From the NCBI RefSeq assembly GCF_964656455.1, contig NC_135717.1:145218308-145282307 (forward strand): a DNA stretch of 64,000 bases, read 5' to 3'. Under the pieces are notes generated by a model. It ran no database searches. It had not been told where the DNA came from and saw nothing but the letters and a program-made list of their open reading frames with translations. The stretch's first letter is position 1; each line of letters starts with the position of its first letter. The position numbers and the translations under genes were made by a program. This document shows positions 11,396-23,830 of the stretch, piece by piece. This DNA is from Halichoerus grypus (lineage: Eukaryota > Chordata > Mammalia > Carnivora > Phocidae).

Positions 11396-11625
11396 TTTTT
11401 TTAAAAAATTTGGGTTACTGAAGTATAGTTGACATAAAATGTTATATTCATTTCAGGTGTACAATATAGTGATTCTACAATTCTGTACATGACATGATGC
11501 TCACCACAATAAGTATAGTTACCATCTGTCACCATACAATTATTACAACATTATTGACTATCTTCCTTATGCTGTACTTTGCATCTCCATGACTTACTTA
11601 TTTTATAACTGAAAGTTATATTTTA
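11396..11625 (-). repeat. Old L1-derived fragment
   Basis: GTTGACATAAAATGTTATATTC, GTGTACAATATAGTGATTC, TGATGCTCACCACAATAAGT and CATCTGTCACCATAC occur in the order found in many mammalian L1M remnants. Orientation was assigned by memory. Confidence 0.55.
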
Positions 11626-11967
11626 TTTATTTTAATCAAAATGTAAGGCATCAAGAAAGTTGTACAAAATAAAAAATTGTCAAAGCTAACAACTGAAGGG
11701 TTATAATATTTTACCCCAATGTCATGCAGCATGATAAAATAACTTGGGAAGAGCTGATAAAATAACTTGGGAAGAGCTAGTAAAATTAGATGGTGCCAAT
11801 GGTCTTCGTTCTAAGTATACCAATCCTAAAAGTGAGGAAAGTTTGTAATGATAATTTTGAAAGATTTTTCCACATTATTTTAAGAAAAGAAAAAAATCTC
11901 AAAATCTCATGCCCTTAGCAACTTTATGATCTTTATATACAAAAACACTACGTGATACATGTCTTAC

Positions 11968-12094
11968 AAGTGTGTGAAGCATTTTTCACCAAAGGACACT
12001 GATCCCAAGGAAGAGGTTGCTGAAAAGACTGAGAAAAATAAAACAAACTCCAGCCAATGATGACATTGTAGTAGAGAGCCACAAAAAAGCACAC
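11968..12094 (-). CDS. SLC6A15: SLC6A15 coding exon 3 (residues 150-191 and first base of 192), TM3
   Basis: The acceptor TTGCAG precedes 12094. The frame reads [20 protein letters not shown] (TM3, with the YYN substrate-site motif) and then the start of the large extracellular loop 2. It includes the sequon NAS at residue 187, the known glycosylation position of this protein. The donor GTAAGA is at 11967-11962. The exon is 127 nt, leaving a one-base overhang that joins the next exon to make Phe. Residue 152 is Phe where the human protein, as I recall it, has Tyr, a conservative change. Confidence 0.95.
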
Positions 12095-12452
12095 CTGCAA
12101 AACAAAACAGTGCTATTACATTACACCTCCCGTGCCACTTCCTTTGAAATGAGATGAAATGCATAAAACCCCATTTAACATATTAAAAATCCTCATTTCA
12201 TTTTTATTTGAAACACATTATCTTTTCTAAATAGATGTCTCTCTTAGATCTTAAGAACATGCATTATCAAGATGAACTGTATTAATATTTACAGTTTGGT
12301 TAGTGCATTAGTGCAAACTCCAATGGTGTTTTTTAAAAACATGATTACAGAGTTAAATAGAAATACACACTCAAAGGTTTCATTTAAATGCAAACTATAC
12401 AGTTACAAACCCTGTAAAAATTATATGGCATATACCATACCAGGAAACTTAC

Positions 12453-12610
12453 TACACAACTTGCAAATCCAATGCCACCCAGTTTAGGGCTTATGTAATT
12501 CCATACACCAATGCTTCCTCGCCGAATTCTTTGACCCACAGAGAGTTCCAGGAAAAAAAGGGGAATACCTATTACCAGTAGCAGTATTAAATATGGCAAA
12601 AGATATGCAC
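12453..12610 (-). CDS. SLC6A15: SLC6A15 coding exon 2 (residues 97-149), TM2
   Basis: The acceptor CTATAG ends at 12611 and the exon opens with GT, completing the split Gly codon, then AYLLPYL. It encodes TM2 (about residues 98-120, [20 protein letters not shown]), the first intracellular loop [19 protein letters not shown] and the start of TM3. The donor is GTAAGT at 12452-12447, on a codon boundary after SCV. Length 158 nt keeps phase. The LELSVGQ motif is characteristic of SLC6 carriers. Confidence 0.96.
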
Positions 12611-13195
12611 CTATAGAGACAAGAACAAAAAAGATTATATTTTCAACAGTCACAGTAGAGAATACACTAATTTTAAATTATCTCATAAAAGACAATATTT
12701 GAACTTCTATATAGTATAATTATAAAAGACTTTAAGGAAAATGCAATTTCATCATTTTAAACTTTCTAGTATTTGAAACCTGAATTTGACTGCTACAAAG
12801 AGTTTATGATAAAAAATAATTATGAAAAAAGTGAGAATATAAATTTTAGTTTCATTTTATTGAAAGGGTAAAACAATTTCATTTTCCATAAAAAATTAAT
12901 TCTTTAAAATTATTTCCTCAAGTAGGTTTCACAAACTCCTGGAATTCTTATTCACACACTGCTATTGAATTTATTAAATCTTATTCAAACTTACCTATAC
13001 ATGCATTCCAAATCAGATAAATTAGAATGAATGAGATTTTATAGTACTAAAGCTGACTTTTTTCCCCTAAATAAAAACAGGAGAGAAGAAATGGCTGCCT
13101 AGATTGAAAAAGAAAAAAAAGATAGAAAAAAAAAGAACTACCTCAGACAAATGTCATTTTTTTCCCCAAATATACTTCATTTAAAAAGTATGTTT
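12611..13195. other. SLC6A15 intron between coding exons 1 and 2, left end
   Basis: AT-rich intron; no repeat family recognised. Confidence 0.55.
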
Positions 13196-13199
13196 CAGG

Positions 13200-13639
13200 A
13201 ATTATTATTATTATTTATTTTTTTATTTTTATTTTTTTAGAGAGAGAGCGCATGTGTACACAGGCTGAGGGGTGGGGAGGGACAGAGGGAGAAGGAGAGA
13301 GAATCTTAAGCAGAATCCATGCCTACGGGGAGTGTGGATGGCTCAGTTGGTTAAGCGTCTGCCTTTGGCTCAGGTCATAATCCCAGGGTCTTAGAATCGA
13401 GCCCCACATCAGGCTCTCTGCTCAGCAGGAAGCCTGCTTCTCCCTCTCCTCCCCACTCCTGCTCTCTCTTGCTATCTCTGTCTCTCTCTCTCTCTCAAAT
13501 AAATAAATAAAATCTTTACAAAAAAAAAAAAAAATCCATGCCTACTGCAGAGCCTGTCATGTGGCTCAATTCCACGACCCTGAGATCATGACCTGAGCCA
13601 AAATCAAGAGTCAGGTTGACTGAGCCACCCAGGTGCCCC
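13200..13639 (-). mobile_element. CAN-SINE split by a younger CAN-SINE
   Basis: Antisense SINE: T-rich start near 13200, GA-rich body to 13326, then resuming at 13533 (ATCCATGCCTACTGCAGAGC) and ending GAGCCACCCAGGTGCCCC at 13639. The interruption is a second SINE. Confidence 0.88.
13327..13532 (+). mobile_element. CAN-SINE nested in an older copy
   Basis: Sense copy with head GGGGAGTGTGGATGGCTCAG and poly(A) tail, flanked by the exact 13-bp repeat AATCCATGCCTAC (13314-13326, 13533-13545). Confidence 0.94.
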
Positions 13640-14244
13640 AAAAAGAATTTTTTATTTTCCAAAATTCTGTGTAGGGGCAGTGAGGTTGACTGAGAAACTA
13701 AGATATTTTTAACACCTATTGTAAAATATATGTGCAAATATATATTATATATATGTAGTAAGGTTTTCATACTTAAGAAAATTATAGCCAAATCTCAAAA
13801 CATATAACTAGTTATTTTAAAATAGTTTGACAATGTTAATATTAGGTTCTATTAACTGATAAAGTTAAAATGTGAAATGTATTCATTTCTACATAAGAAT
13901 ACATATGCAAATTATTCATTAAGTAACCTCTAGAATGGACTTCCTACATTCAAATTTCTTATCTGGAGCTTTGTCCAACCAGAGACTGTCAAGTCAGTCA
14001 TGTAATTGATGGTGTCAATGCCCTTTTCAAATTAGAGGCCATTATTGTATCTTCCCATTTTTAAAAAGTGTTTAATGGTATTGAGTAGATTTTGGAAGTT
14101 GTCCAAATTTTTTTGGTAGTCTGTTGAAGAAGTAAACATTATTTTTTTAAATAATTTTCTCAGTATCTCTATATATCTGTGAAATAATGACCATATACAA
14201 GAATTTCCCTAACATAGTGGCCCATAGAAAATCTCTACTTTCTT

Positions 14245-14426
14245 TTTTTTTTAATTTTATTTATTTATTTGAGAGAGAGAGAGAGAACAAGCAGGGGGAG
14301 GGGCAGAGGGAGAAGCAAGCTCCCCGCTGAGCCAGGAGCCCGACGTGGGACTCGATCCCAGGACCCTGAGATTATGACCTGAGCCAAAGGCAGATGCTTA
14401 ACCGACTGAGCCACCCAGGCGCCCCT
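14245..14426 (-). mobile_element. CAN-SINE
   Basis: Antisense copy ending GAGCCACCCAGGCGCCCC, with the exact 15-bp duplication AATCTCTACTTTCTT at 14230-14244 and 14427-14441. Confidence 0.96.
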
Positions 14427-14839
14427 AATCTCTACTTTCTTATGACCGATTTGCAGCCTTTTGGACTTGAGTTGATTCTATAGATGGGTATGTAATGTAA
14501 AGCATGGACACATGAGCTCATAAAACAGAATTATAAAATATCTAATTCTAAAATGATTAGGAATGTTCAGGTGCTAATAACCTGAAAATGTTTCCCAAAG
14601 GACTGAAAGTGCATTTTAACACATGCACCTAATCCTAAAATGTGGATGAGTTTATGTATGTGTTAATGACTACAGAGAGAGTGAATTAAAACTGGACTCA
14701 TTGGGAATCTTTCCTCAGTTATGTGTGCATAGCATGCCATTAGATACTTAGCTTTTTCTTTAACTCAAATTACTGTTAGCCCCCATATTAAAAATAGTCA
14801 TAACTAAATAAATAAACTAACTAAATAAAAACATCATAA

Positions 14840-15070
14840 CTAAGATATAACTGAGCATTTACTATCTGCCAGGCACATTTCTAAGCATGTTACATGTAGT
14901 TATTCATTTATTCCTTACAAGAATACAATGGGGTAAGCACCATTATCATCACTTTTTACAGGTGTGGAACTAAACCAGAAGAAGTAAGTTAACTTGTAAA
15001 AGGTCACATGGCTAGTGTGGGAAAGAGCCAGGCTTCAAGGCCAAATTGACTTCAAAACCTGAGCTGGTAG
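14840..15070 (+). repeat. MIR
   Basis: TGAGCATTTACTATCTGCCA, GGCACATTTCTAAGCATGTT, CATTATCATCACTTTTTACA and AAAGGTCACATGGCTAGTG occur in the MIR order. Confidence 0.85.
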
Positions 15071-16310
15071 CTTCTATAAAACACTACTGATTAAGCTTAA
15101 CCATTGTACTTTAAGTTTAATATCTTCAGACAAATCAACTTATGTTGGGTCTATCACTTTTTAGTTCTATTATTCATGAAGTGCCTCAAGTGACAAATGA
15201 GTGGGATTCAGGTGGTCAGAAGGTGTTTGACTAAACAGCCCAGAAAACACTATTCAAATACCTGGAAGGTTCAATGCCATACTACATGTTGGGTACAGCC
15301 TTTTGTAACCTGAGAGCCATTTTGAAACAATAAAGTCCACTGGCATTTTATAACATCACGGTCTAGTATTTGTGTATAGAAGAGAGGAAACGATAGTAGG
15401 AAGAGCATTTTGACTCTTTTTCCATATGAAAATGAGGAGGAACAATTTTTGCTAATAACTAATTTCTAAATATGAAATCCTTTGAGTTCGCCGCCAAGAA
15501 AAAAAAAAAATGGTATCAAATGGAAGGCAACCTGACTTCAGCCAAGACAGCCTTCTTCCTTAATAGTGTCATAAGGTGAAAGGCTTAAAAATCAGAATTC
15601 ATCTTCTGCTAGACTTGGCAAATGGGACGGCTCATGAGAAACAAAAAGCAGGGTAGTACATAGCTGCTTATAGCTGATTCAATAAATAATTCATATGTGG
15701 TGTTAACGACTAGCTAAGGAGCTTACAGTGCCGGTGGAGTGCTGTGGTGTATCACAGACTTCCTATGTTGATTCTTACCTCTCATGCAGATTTGTCAACC
15801 AGGCAACTTTTTCCAAACCTGTTGTTTTGTGCCTAGCTGAATTAACTAAGCAAGATCTTTAACATATTTTGTCATCGGAACACCTTAGCTTTTTATCTTA
15901 CAGTCTAAAAAGAAATTTCACATATGATTATATTATTTCATTTGATTTGTACATCAAATATAAAACCATATTTTTGTCCATTCAACAAAACTATCACAAA
16001 CTGGAATCAAATATCAAAATATTCTTTCTACCCTTTGTATGCTGAAATGCGGTTAATATAGTACTTAGTCTTTAACCACATTTATTTTAATAGTTTCCAT
16101 GTATAGAGATAACAAAGTTTCAACCCAAATGTTAGTTAACATTACTTGACTTTGGGGTACTCTAGAGCTTGTGTCTTACATGAACAACCCATTCTTTGTA
16201 CATGCTTTTTTATTGATTTTTAAGATAATTTTTGCTAAACAACCTTTACTGATTATATGCAAAAATACAAAAAAATAGAATGTTATGTTGATGGGAAATA
16301 TTTTTGTTTA
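15071..16310. other. SLC6A15 intronic DNA without recognisable feature
   Basis: Nothing was recognised in this stretch of the 4.8-kb intron. Confidence 0.5.
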
Positions 16311-16322
16311 AAATTAAGGATG

Positions 16323-16581
16323 GGGGGGCGCCTGGGTGGCTCAGTCGGTTAAGCGTCTGCCTTCGGCTCGGGTCTTGATCCCAGAGTCCTGGGATCGAGC
16401 CCTGCGTCATCGGACTCCCTGCTCTGTGGGAAGCCTGCTTCTCCCTCTCCCACTCCCCCTGCTTGTGTTCCTGCTCTCACTATGTCTCTCTCTGTCAAAT
16501 AAATAAAATAAAATCTTAAAAAAAAAAAGTGAACTAAACTTTTAAAAATAAATACATAAATAAATAAATAAAAATAAAATA
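16323..16581 (+). mobile_element. CAN-SINE, first of a same-site pair
   Basis: Sense copy (GGGGGCGCCTGGGTGGCTCA) with a long A-rich (AAAT)n tail. AAATTAAGGATG lies before it (16311-16322) and after it (16582-16593). Confidence 0.95.
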
Positions 16582-16593
16582 AAATTAAGGATG

Positions 16594-16803
16594 GGGGTGC
16601 CTGGGTGGCTCAGTCAGTTAAGCATCTGCCTTTGGCTCAGGTCATGATCCCAAGGTCCTGGGATGGAGCCTCTGCATGGAGTTGGGCTCCCTGCTCTGTG
16701 GGAAGTCTGCTTCTCCCTCTTCCTCAGCGCTACCCCCTTGCTCTCTTGTGCTTTCTCTTTCTCCCTCAAATAAATAAATAAAATATTTAAAACAAATAAA
16801 ATT
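16594..16803 (+). mobile_element. CAN-SINE, second of a same-site pair
   Basis: Sense copy, slightly more diverged (GGGGTGCCTGGGTGGCTCAG). It lies between the second (16582-16593) and third (16804-16815) copies of AAATTAAGGATG. Confidence 0.95.
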
Positions 16804-17452
16804 AAATTAAGGATGCTAATTTCTTTGAAGTTTTCTTTGAAACTAAACACTGTCCCCAAATACTGTAGCATCAGAAACCAAATATATATGATATCTAAGA
16901 ATGAAGAATGTCTGGCATTACATTTTCTGTTTAAATCCCTTCTCCTAGGATCTACAAAGTTCTGGTCAGCATTTCAACACCATAATTATTCTAAATTGTA
17001 TGTAATTTTTGTCTTGAAAAGTGAAATAATTTAAAATTCAGAGTTAATAAATTGTGGAGAGAACATTCTTTCTGACTTCTTTCACCAGTCCTGTCTTATA
17101 TCAGACACTTTAGGTTTTTCTCCAAAGAGAATAACTGACTGCCTCTAACGTTTGTTAGAAAGGTCAGTAATTTAGCGATATTTAAAAGCATCCACAGAAA
17201 GAATCTGTGAGCAATCTTTGAGTATTCATAACAAGCCATCTGCTCCTATGGAAACCTAATCTGAAAACAGAGTTGAGCTCACTTCCAACAAAGAAGTCTC
17301 CCTGGCTTTACAATGGAATTCATGGTTTCTGAAATAATGAGGCTGCAGCAGCAACACGAGCTATTTGAGACAGTCAATTGCGATTTACTCAGCAATGTAT
17401 CACTTAACAACAAAAACAAAAAACAAAAACAAAAACAAACCCCAAAACTTAC

Positions 17453-17741
17453 CACCTCCATTCTTTTGACATAGGTATGGGAATCGCCACACATTTCCTA
17501 AACCTACAGAAAATCCAACTTGGGCCAGGATATATTGTAGCTTACTGTTCCAAGCTGGTCTTTCATCTTCAACTTCAGATTCCTCTTCAACATCTATATC
17601 TTTCTCTTCCTGAACATCAACAATTAGTTCGCTCTTCTTAAAAGCATCATCAGCTGAGTCTTCATTGGAAAGAAGGTCTTTGACAGACTCAATAACTTCA
17701 TCGTCTAATTCTCTTTTTACCACCTTGCTATTCTTCGGCAT
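17453..17741 (-). CDS. SLC6A15: SLC6A15 first coding exon (residues 1-96 and first base of 97)
   Basis: This exon begins the sodium-dependent neutral amino acid transporter B0AT2 (NTT73), a plasma-membrane carrier known mainly from neurons, which imports proline and branched-chain amino acids with Na+. It opens with ATG at 17741-17739 ([12 protein letters not shown]), then an acidic cytosolic N-terminus ([14 protein letters not shown]). TM1 follows from about residue 68, with the SLC6 signature [18 protein letters not shown], whose unwound centre binds sodium and substrate. The donor is GTAAGT at 17452-17447, and the split Gly codon (G|GT) is completed by the next exon. Reading past the donor gives only intron-coded residues (KFWGLFLF). 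The start has a weak context (C at -3, C at +4), but the match to the family's [12 protein letters not shown] start fixes it. The upstream acceptor for the 5' UTR part of this exon could not be fixed. Confidence 0.97.
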
Positions 17742-19985
17742 TGGAAAGTGTGGGTAGTACTATTTTTTTTTTTAATTCCTTTATGGTAAATGTGTTAATT
17801 CTTTTTTGAAATATGTTAATTGGTATGAATAAAAGATGCAGGAGGGTATCAAATAAATCCTTGGCTCAAGGTGACAGAGTCTTAATGAATCCTGGATCTG
17901 TATGTCCAATATCCTATGGGTACCTGTAATATTTTAAGTTGAAAAGCAATAATATTTAATGAGGAAAAGTACTTAAAATAATGAAGACTCTTTATTATTA
18001 ATTTTTATAATAAAAACTCTTTCTACAGAGTATAAGACCTCTGATTGTCCTTGGCCATTCACTTCAGAGCTTGATACGACGAGTAGTATAAAAAGTATAA
18101 AGTACACATGTGCTTTAGACATTTCTTTTAACTAACTTCTTCCTTCTTGCATAAATCAAATTTGATCTCAGGTATACGCCAATGCATAATATATGCTATT
18201 TGTTAGTAATTAAAATTTTCTGACTCTTTTTTCTTAATTCTTCCTTTTTACCTCTCTGACTAAAGCACATCCCTTATTTTATTCCTTACAGAATTACATA
18301 TACAATTGCATGTCATCCTGTAAATTTGTCTTACACAAAATCTCTTTTGTCCACACATTCATCATTCACTCACTTGATATTAATTGTAATATGGATAAAA
18401 TTCAGAGATATAAACAGTAATGAATCACATGATAGCTGCCTTAAAGGAGCTTATATCTAATAAGAGAGAAAGGCACGTCCCAAATAATTATACTACATTA
18501 TATAATTTATATGACCCAATATCATTACAGTAGGAGAGCTCAGGAATGTTGGATAAAAGCGGCATTACAGTTGGGCAGGGATGGAGTGAGGCCGCACCAA
18601 ACATAAGCAATAGCATAAACAGATGCAGGAAGTGGTAACAATTACCATTTGTGTAAACATTCTCTCACATGACCCCAAAAAACACACTGCCACCACTTTG
18701 GCATTTTTCCCTTTCTTTATTTCTTTTTATGTTATATCTCATATCCTTTTCTTTGTTCAAATACAGACCAAGTAAGGGTATGTCTACAAACCAGTGACAT
18801 TGTCTATTATAAAAAGTGATTGAATATACGAATATATCTCTTCAAAGCTGGGTTGGGAGCTTTAGAAATAATATCCCAAGAATTCTATCATTTATTGCTA
18901 GAAGAAAAATGGAATTCTTTGATAGAACTACATTCAAAGTCAGACAAATAGCCCATCATACTTTAATTCATAATCTTAATGAACAAGACAGGGTGCTGGG
19001 TAACTCAATGAAAAAGAAAAAAGGAATTCATTAACTTGACCATGTAACTTATTTGTTGCCTTTAGGTTTGGAGGCGTTTAGTTGTTTCCAAATTAAAATA
19101 TATACCCTAATAGCAAACCCTTATTTTGGATTTGGTGAAGATTAAGAGTTAGGCTGTGAAGAGGAAATTCTGAAAAAGTAGCATTGCAAGATATTTAAAT
19201 AATAGGCACATCTCAAGAATAATTGAACAACTTCTCATAGTGACTACTGTAAAGAGATCACCAAATTTTTGATGTGGAAATAGTTTCAAGAGGTTAGGAA
19301 TTATGTCTGTTTAATTTGCTTTCTTTTCTCTGAGAGCTCAGTAAATACAAGTTGAGTAAATGAATAAATACAACCATTGAAAAACTGAAATAAGCTAATT
19401 TTCCAAATAGTTTTTACTGTAAGAAAACAACCTGACAGATAGGAAACTGTGATTTGTGAGACATGAATGATGTAGATCTACACTTGTTGAATTATCTAAA
19501 GGTAAGTTGTTGGCACAGCAATTTAACTGATACATAGATAAGAGCATTGGCTTTAATCTGACAAACCTGGAGTTGTGTCCTAGTTCTTTTATTTATTAGT
19601 TGTATAACTTCTAGTAGTTATATCATTCTTAACCTTAGTTTCCTCAATAAACTAAGGTTACTAAGCTATTCTTTTTGCTTTTTCCATACAAATAGAAAGG
19701 TAAGGAATGTATCAAAGTTTAGAAATACTATTACAGTAAAAACACCCACCATTTCAGAAAGAAGAAAATTAAAAGACAGGGTTACTCATGAGCCTCCCCC
19801 AAATTATCTCAGAAATTGTAGTATTTCTTCTATAAATATCTAGACTTTGCAGAAGAAAAACCCCACACAAACAAAAAAAACGAAATGAAAAATAACAACT
19901 TTGGACACTGCTGAATGTTTTATTACATATTTAATGAATAATCATACAAATGTACATATGATATCCTTTGGCAAAGTTTACATTT
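17742..19985. other. First intron of SLC6A15, right of the start-codon exon
   Basis: AT-rich DNA. Bases just above 17741 include the 5' UTR part of the start-codon exon. Possible acceptors follow CTCCTGCATCTTTTATTC (about 17848-17831), but none could be chosen. Nothing else was recognised. Confidence 0.5.
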
Positions 19986-19999
19986 AAAAGTTTCTATCA

Positions 20000-20206
20000 G
20001 ACTGGGATGCCTGGATGGCGCAGTCAGTTAAGTGTCCAACTCTTGGTTTTGACTCAGGTCATGATCTCAGGGTCATGAGATTGAGCCCCATGCGGGGCTC
20101 TGTGCTGTAGGCATAGAGTCTGCTTAAGACTCCCTCTGCCCCTCCCCCACCCCATACTTGTGCTTTCTCTTTCTCTCAAATAAATAAATAAATCCTAAAT
20201 AAAAAT
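20000..20206 (+). mobile_element. CAN-SINE
   Basis: Sense copy (GATGCCTGGATGGCGCAGTC) flanked by AAAAGTTTCTATCA (19986-19999, 20207-20220). Confidence 0.95.
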
Positions 20207-21169
20207 AAAAGTTTCTATCAAATTACCCAAAGTTCAGATTTTCCATGAAATGAAAGTGTCAAATGTAAACAAAATTTAAATACAATGATATAAATGCCTG
20301 AAATACATCTAATATATAAAACATATCTATCTATACAGATTATATAATACAATAAACCTAGGCAACCTTTACAAAATTAAACATATCAAAAAATGCAACA
20401 TAAATATTTTGTTGCCTTTATTTAGAGCTCTCTTCTTCACTAGGCCATAAGCTCTGCCTGGAAAATGACTTTATTTCACTCATCTCACATTCTCAAGGTT
20501 TAAACTTGTCTGTCATATGAATGAACTCCAAAAAGGAGCAAGAATATTGTATGATATCTACAAGCATTCTACACTATTACATATTTGGTTGTTTTTGGGT
20601 TTTTTATTTTTTTATCCTAAGGCCCTATGCTCACTGAGTCCGAGACCTTCCTTTCCGAGGGCTGCAGAAAGCCAAAAGTAAAGATATAAACTGAGTTTCT
20701 GAATGGATTTGCAAAAACTTAGTATATGAGACAACAATTTGGAAGCCAAATTAATTTCACATCTTCAAGACCCAACTTTTCTGAAAGATGACATTTTTTC
20801 GTGATGCCAAAAGCTTATTGAAGAACTTAGCTCATAAAAGTAGACTATAAACATGGATTAAAAAGAGAATAAAAAGCGAGGCTGACTGTTGCCAAAAGTA
20901 TTTTGATCATCGCTGCATCTGGGAAAAGAAGAAATGAAGCAGGAATGCCCATGAAGCAAGTGAGGTGGGAGGTCATAAAGTATCAGTACTCTACAGGTCA
21001 CAGGAAGTAGGATAATCAATTTCAAGTAACTGCACAGCCAAGTTAGCACCAACCATTCCTGCGACAGAAGCAAACTGTCATCTTCTGCACTTCATCTGCA
21101 CCTAGGAGTGGCATTAGCAGTCTACATCATTACCTGGTAAAGACCTCCTGTCTACCCCTGATATCTTGA

Positions 21170-21390
21170 ATATCTGATCAAGGGTCAACAAAATATTGCC
21201 TTTGGGTTAAAAACAACCCATTGTGTGATTTTATAAATAAAATTCTATTGGAACATAGCCATGCCCACACTTTTACATATTTCCTATAGCTAATTGTGTG
21301 CTGCAACAGCAGAGTCACTTTGTACAGACTGCAAAGCCTAAAATATTTACCGACTGTATTGAAAAAAAATTTGACAACCACTGTTCCAGA
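21170..21390 (-). repeat. hAT-Charlie type MER element
   Basis: GGTCAACAAAATATTGCCTT, TAAAATTCTATTGGAACATA, GCAAAGCCTAAAATATTTAC and TTTGACAACCACTG match the order of a common non-autonomous mammalian hAT element. Subfamily not fixed. Confidence 0.6.
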
Positions 21391-22633
21391 AAATAAATCT
21401 GAATTGAAGATAGGGAGTTACTCAGATCACTTGATCTAGGCTCCATTTCCATGGCACTAATTTCTTTATCAAGTAGTATGACAAGAGAGAACTCTACACA
21501 TTTAAGGATAATTACTAAGAATGATAGGGTTTTATATAGAACCAGGGAGACGGAGTGGTAGTAGTTGAGAGGGGAAGAAACACAAGCAAAAGACAAATGT
21601 AGAAAATAGCTCTAGAGTTTCAAGTAGATTACTTAAGAAACTCAGAGACACAATAAAATAAAGATTAAAAAAAAGTCCCCCTTTAAAAAAAAAAAAGAAA
21701 AGATATAAAAGATGATTGGGAAGAAAAAAAGTTAGGTGGATGAATATGGAATATAGAAAAGAAATGGGAAAATTCAGTATAGGAATAAAAGGCACATTAG
21801 AAACAAATAAAAGCTGCTACAAGTACATCCACAGACATGGAGAACAGACTTCAGGAAACTTCTCAAAAAGAATGAAAAGAGTCAAATATCTTAAAGTAAT
21901 TCAGAGAAAAAGCTAACGGAAACAGAAGTCAGATAAAGGTGATCCAACAAACTTAAAATTGGTTTTTACAAATCCATTCAGAAATTAAATTCGTATCTTT
22001 ACTTTTGGCTTTATGCAGCTTCTGAAAGGAAGCAAGAAAATAGAATATAACAAAAAATTCTGAAAGATAAATTAATGGAAGTTTTGCCTAGATTCATATT
22101 TTCAAATAATAATAATACAGAGGGGTCAATACTGAAAAATACTGGGATAAAGATTCCTAGGGATTTCAAGCAAAAGTAGAAAGGGGAAATAAAAGGACTT
22201 CTCAGGATGTTTAATAACCTCTAAAAGAACTACGAGGAAAAAGTACTCAATCTCCAATTTTTATACTCAATTATTTTGTATTCCAATTATAAAAGCCACA
22301 GGCAAATATTCTGGTCTGGAAGAGATCCGATGATCCCTATTGGGGAGGGAGAGGAACAGGTTACATGATAATGAAATTTGGCCAACCAAGAGAGAAAACA
22401 AAGTAAAAACTTCAGTAACATAGAAGCCATGCTAAAGGATAGAAGTGAACGTTAATTTAAGCAGGAAATAAGCTTTAAAATCTATATGAATTATGTTTAA
22501 GGGAAAAATACGAATTAAAATTCAAAAAATAAAATAACTAACAGAATCAGGGGAACTGAAATGGGAGAAGACAGAAATAAAAGTATGAGAATGTCCTCAT
22601 CTTTCATATCAGGAAGCAATTTAGGATACTGTC
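21391..22633. other. Intronic purine-rich DNA without recognisable feature
   Basis: A-rich and AG-rich on the plus strand; no family recognised. Confidence 0.5.
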
Positions 22634-22650
22634 TAAATATAAAACTCCTA

Positions 22651-22862
22651 TGGGGCGCCTGGGTGGCTCAGTCATTAAGCGTCTGCCTTCGGCTCAGGTC
22701 ATGATCTCGGGGTCCTGGGATCGAGCCCCGCGTCGGCTCCCTGCTCGGTGGGAAGCCTGCTTCTCCCTCTCCCACTCCCCCTGCTTGTGCTCCCTCTCTT
22801 GCTGTGTCTCTCTCTGTCAAATAAATAAATTAAAAAAAAATCTTTAAAAAAAAAAAAATAAA
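22651..22862 (+). mobile_element. CAN-SINE, young-looking
   Basis: Near-consensus sense copy (GGGGCGCCTGGGTGGCTCAG) with the exact 17-bp duplication TAAATATAAAACTCCTA (22634-22650, 22863-22879). Confidence 0.97.
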
Positions 22863-23284
22863 TAAATATAAAACTCCTAGTCAAAAAAAGGATAATGACC
22901 CCACCTCTTCACGTTTTCATATAATCCTTCTTGCTTACTATTATGAGATCTCATAGAAATTAATATTTCTTGCTGGGAAGAGACATGTATTGATGCCAAA
23001 CACTTATATCTAATTTCTAGAAACAGACTGAGTTCAAATCCTAGCTCTATCACTTACAGTTTTATGACTTTGGCTAAGTTACTTTGTTATCTAATAATAA
23101 AGTGCTTGGATAAATGCCAGCACATTGACAGAACTCAATATATGTCTTCTTTTGTTATTATGATTATTATCCCTCTTATAGTTGTATTCTGTTACAACTG
23201 GTTTATTGCAAATTATTAAGGATAATGTAGGTCTAGAGCCAATGCTATATGTTATATGGTTTTAACATCACTTTTTTTTTTCCT

Positions 23285-23830
23285 AATACCAGTTTTCTAC
23301 TGCTGCATAACAAGTTACTTCAAAACTTAGTGGCTTGACAAACAAAAGTTTTATTTGCTTATGATTCTGTGGGTTTGCAGTTTGAACGAGGCTTAGATGA
23401 TCAGTTGTTTTGCTGGTCTTGACTCAGGTCACTTCTCCACTATAGTCATCTATCAACTCAAGTGGGTAAGGATGGGCTAAGATGGTCTCGCTCACATTCT
23501 GGCAGGAGGCAGTCTATTAGCCAGAGCACTTTGATTCTCCCATATGTAGTCTCTCCAAAATGCTAGCTCCAACTTGTTGACATTATAAGCTCAGAGTTCC
23601 AACTCTAGCCAAAAGAAGTAAGCCCAACATGAAGTGCTAGCAAAGCCTCTGTGTGGCATTTGCTAAGGTTTCACTGGCCAAAGCAAGTCACTCAGCTAAG
23701 TTCAGATTGATTTGAGTGGATAAACTCCACCTTTAATGGAAGGAGCAACAAAGTCAAATTGCAAAAGGTACAAGTAGAGAGAAAAGAAAAATACTGCCAC
23801 CACCTTTGAAAATAATCTTCTACACTTGTC
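23285..23830 (+). repeat. Old interspersed repeat, family not fixed
   Basis: CTGCTGCATAACAAGTTACT, CAAAACTTAGTGGCTTGACA, CTCACATTCTGGCAGGAGGC and TCACTGGCCAAAGCAAGTCA form a widespread mammalian repeat order. Related pieces lie at 28030, 44940 and 46925. Confidence 0.5.

Noticed and set aside
16323..16400. tRNA-like heads of the SINEs as tRNA genes
   Set aside because: They are tRNA-Lys-derived SINE heads with decayed cloverleaf and dispersed copies, each with its own target duplication.
22650..22884. Recurrent frames with residues like GGSVVKHLPSAQVMIPGSWD
   Set aside because: They are translations of CAN-SINE bodies (also at 1811, 24474, 27387, 38757, 50419, 54153 and 59884), not genes.
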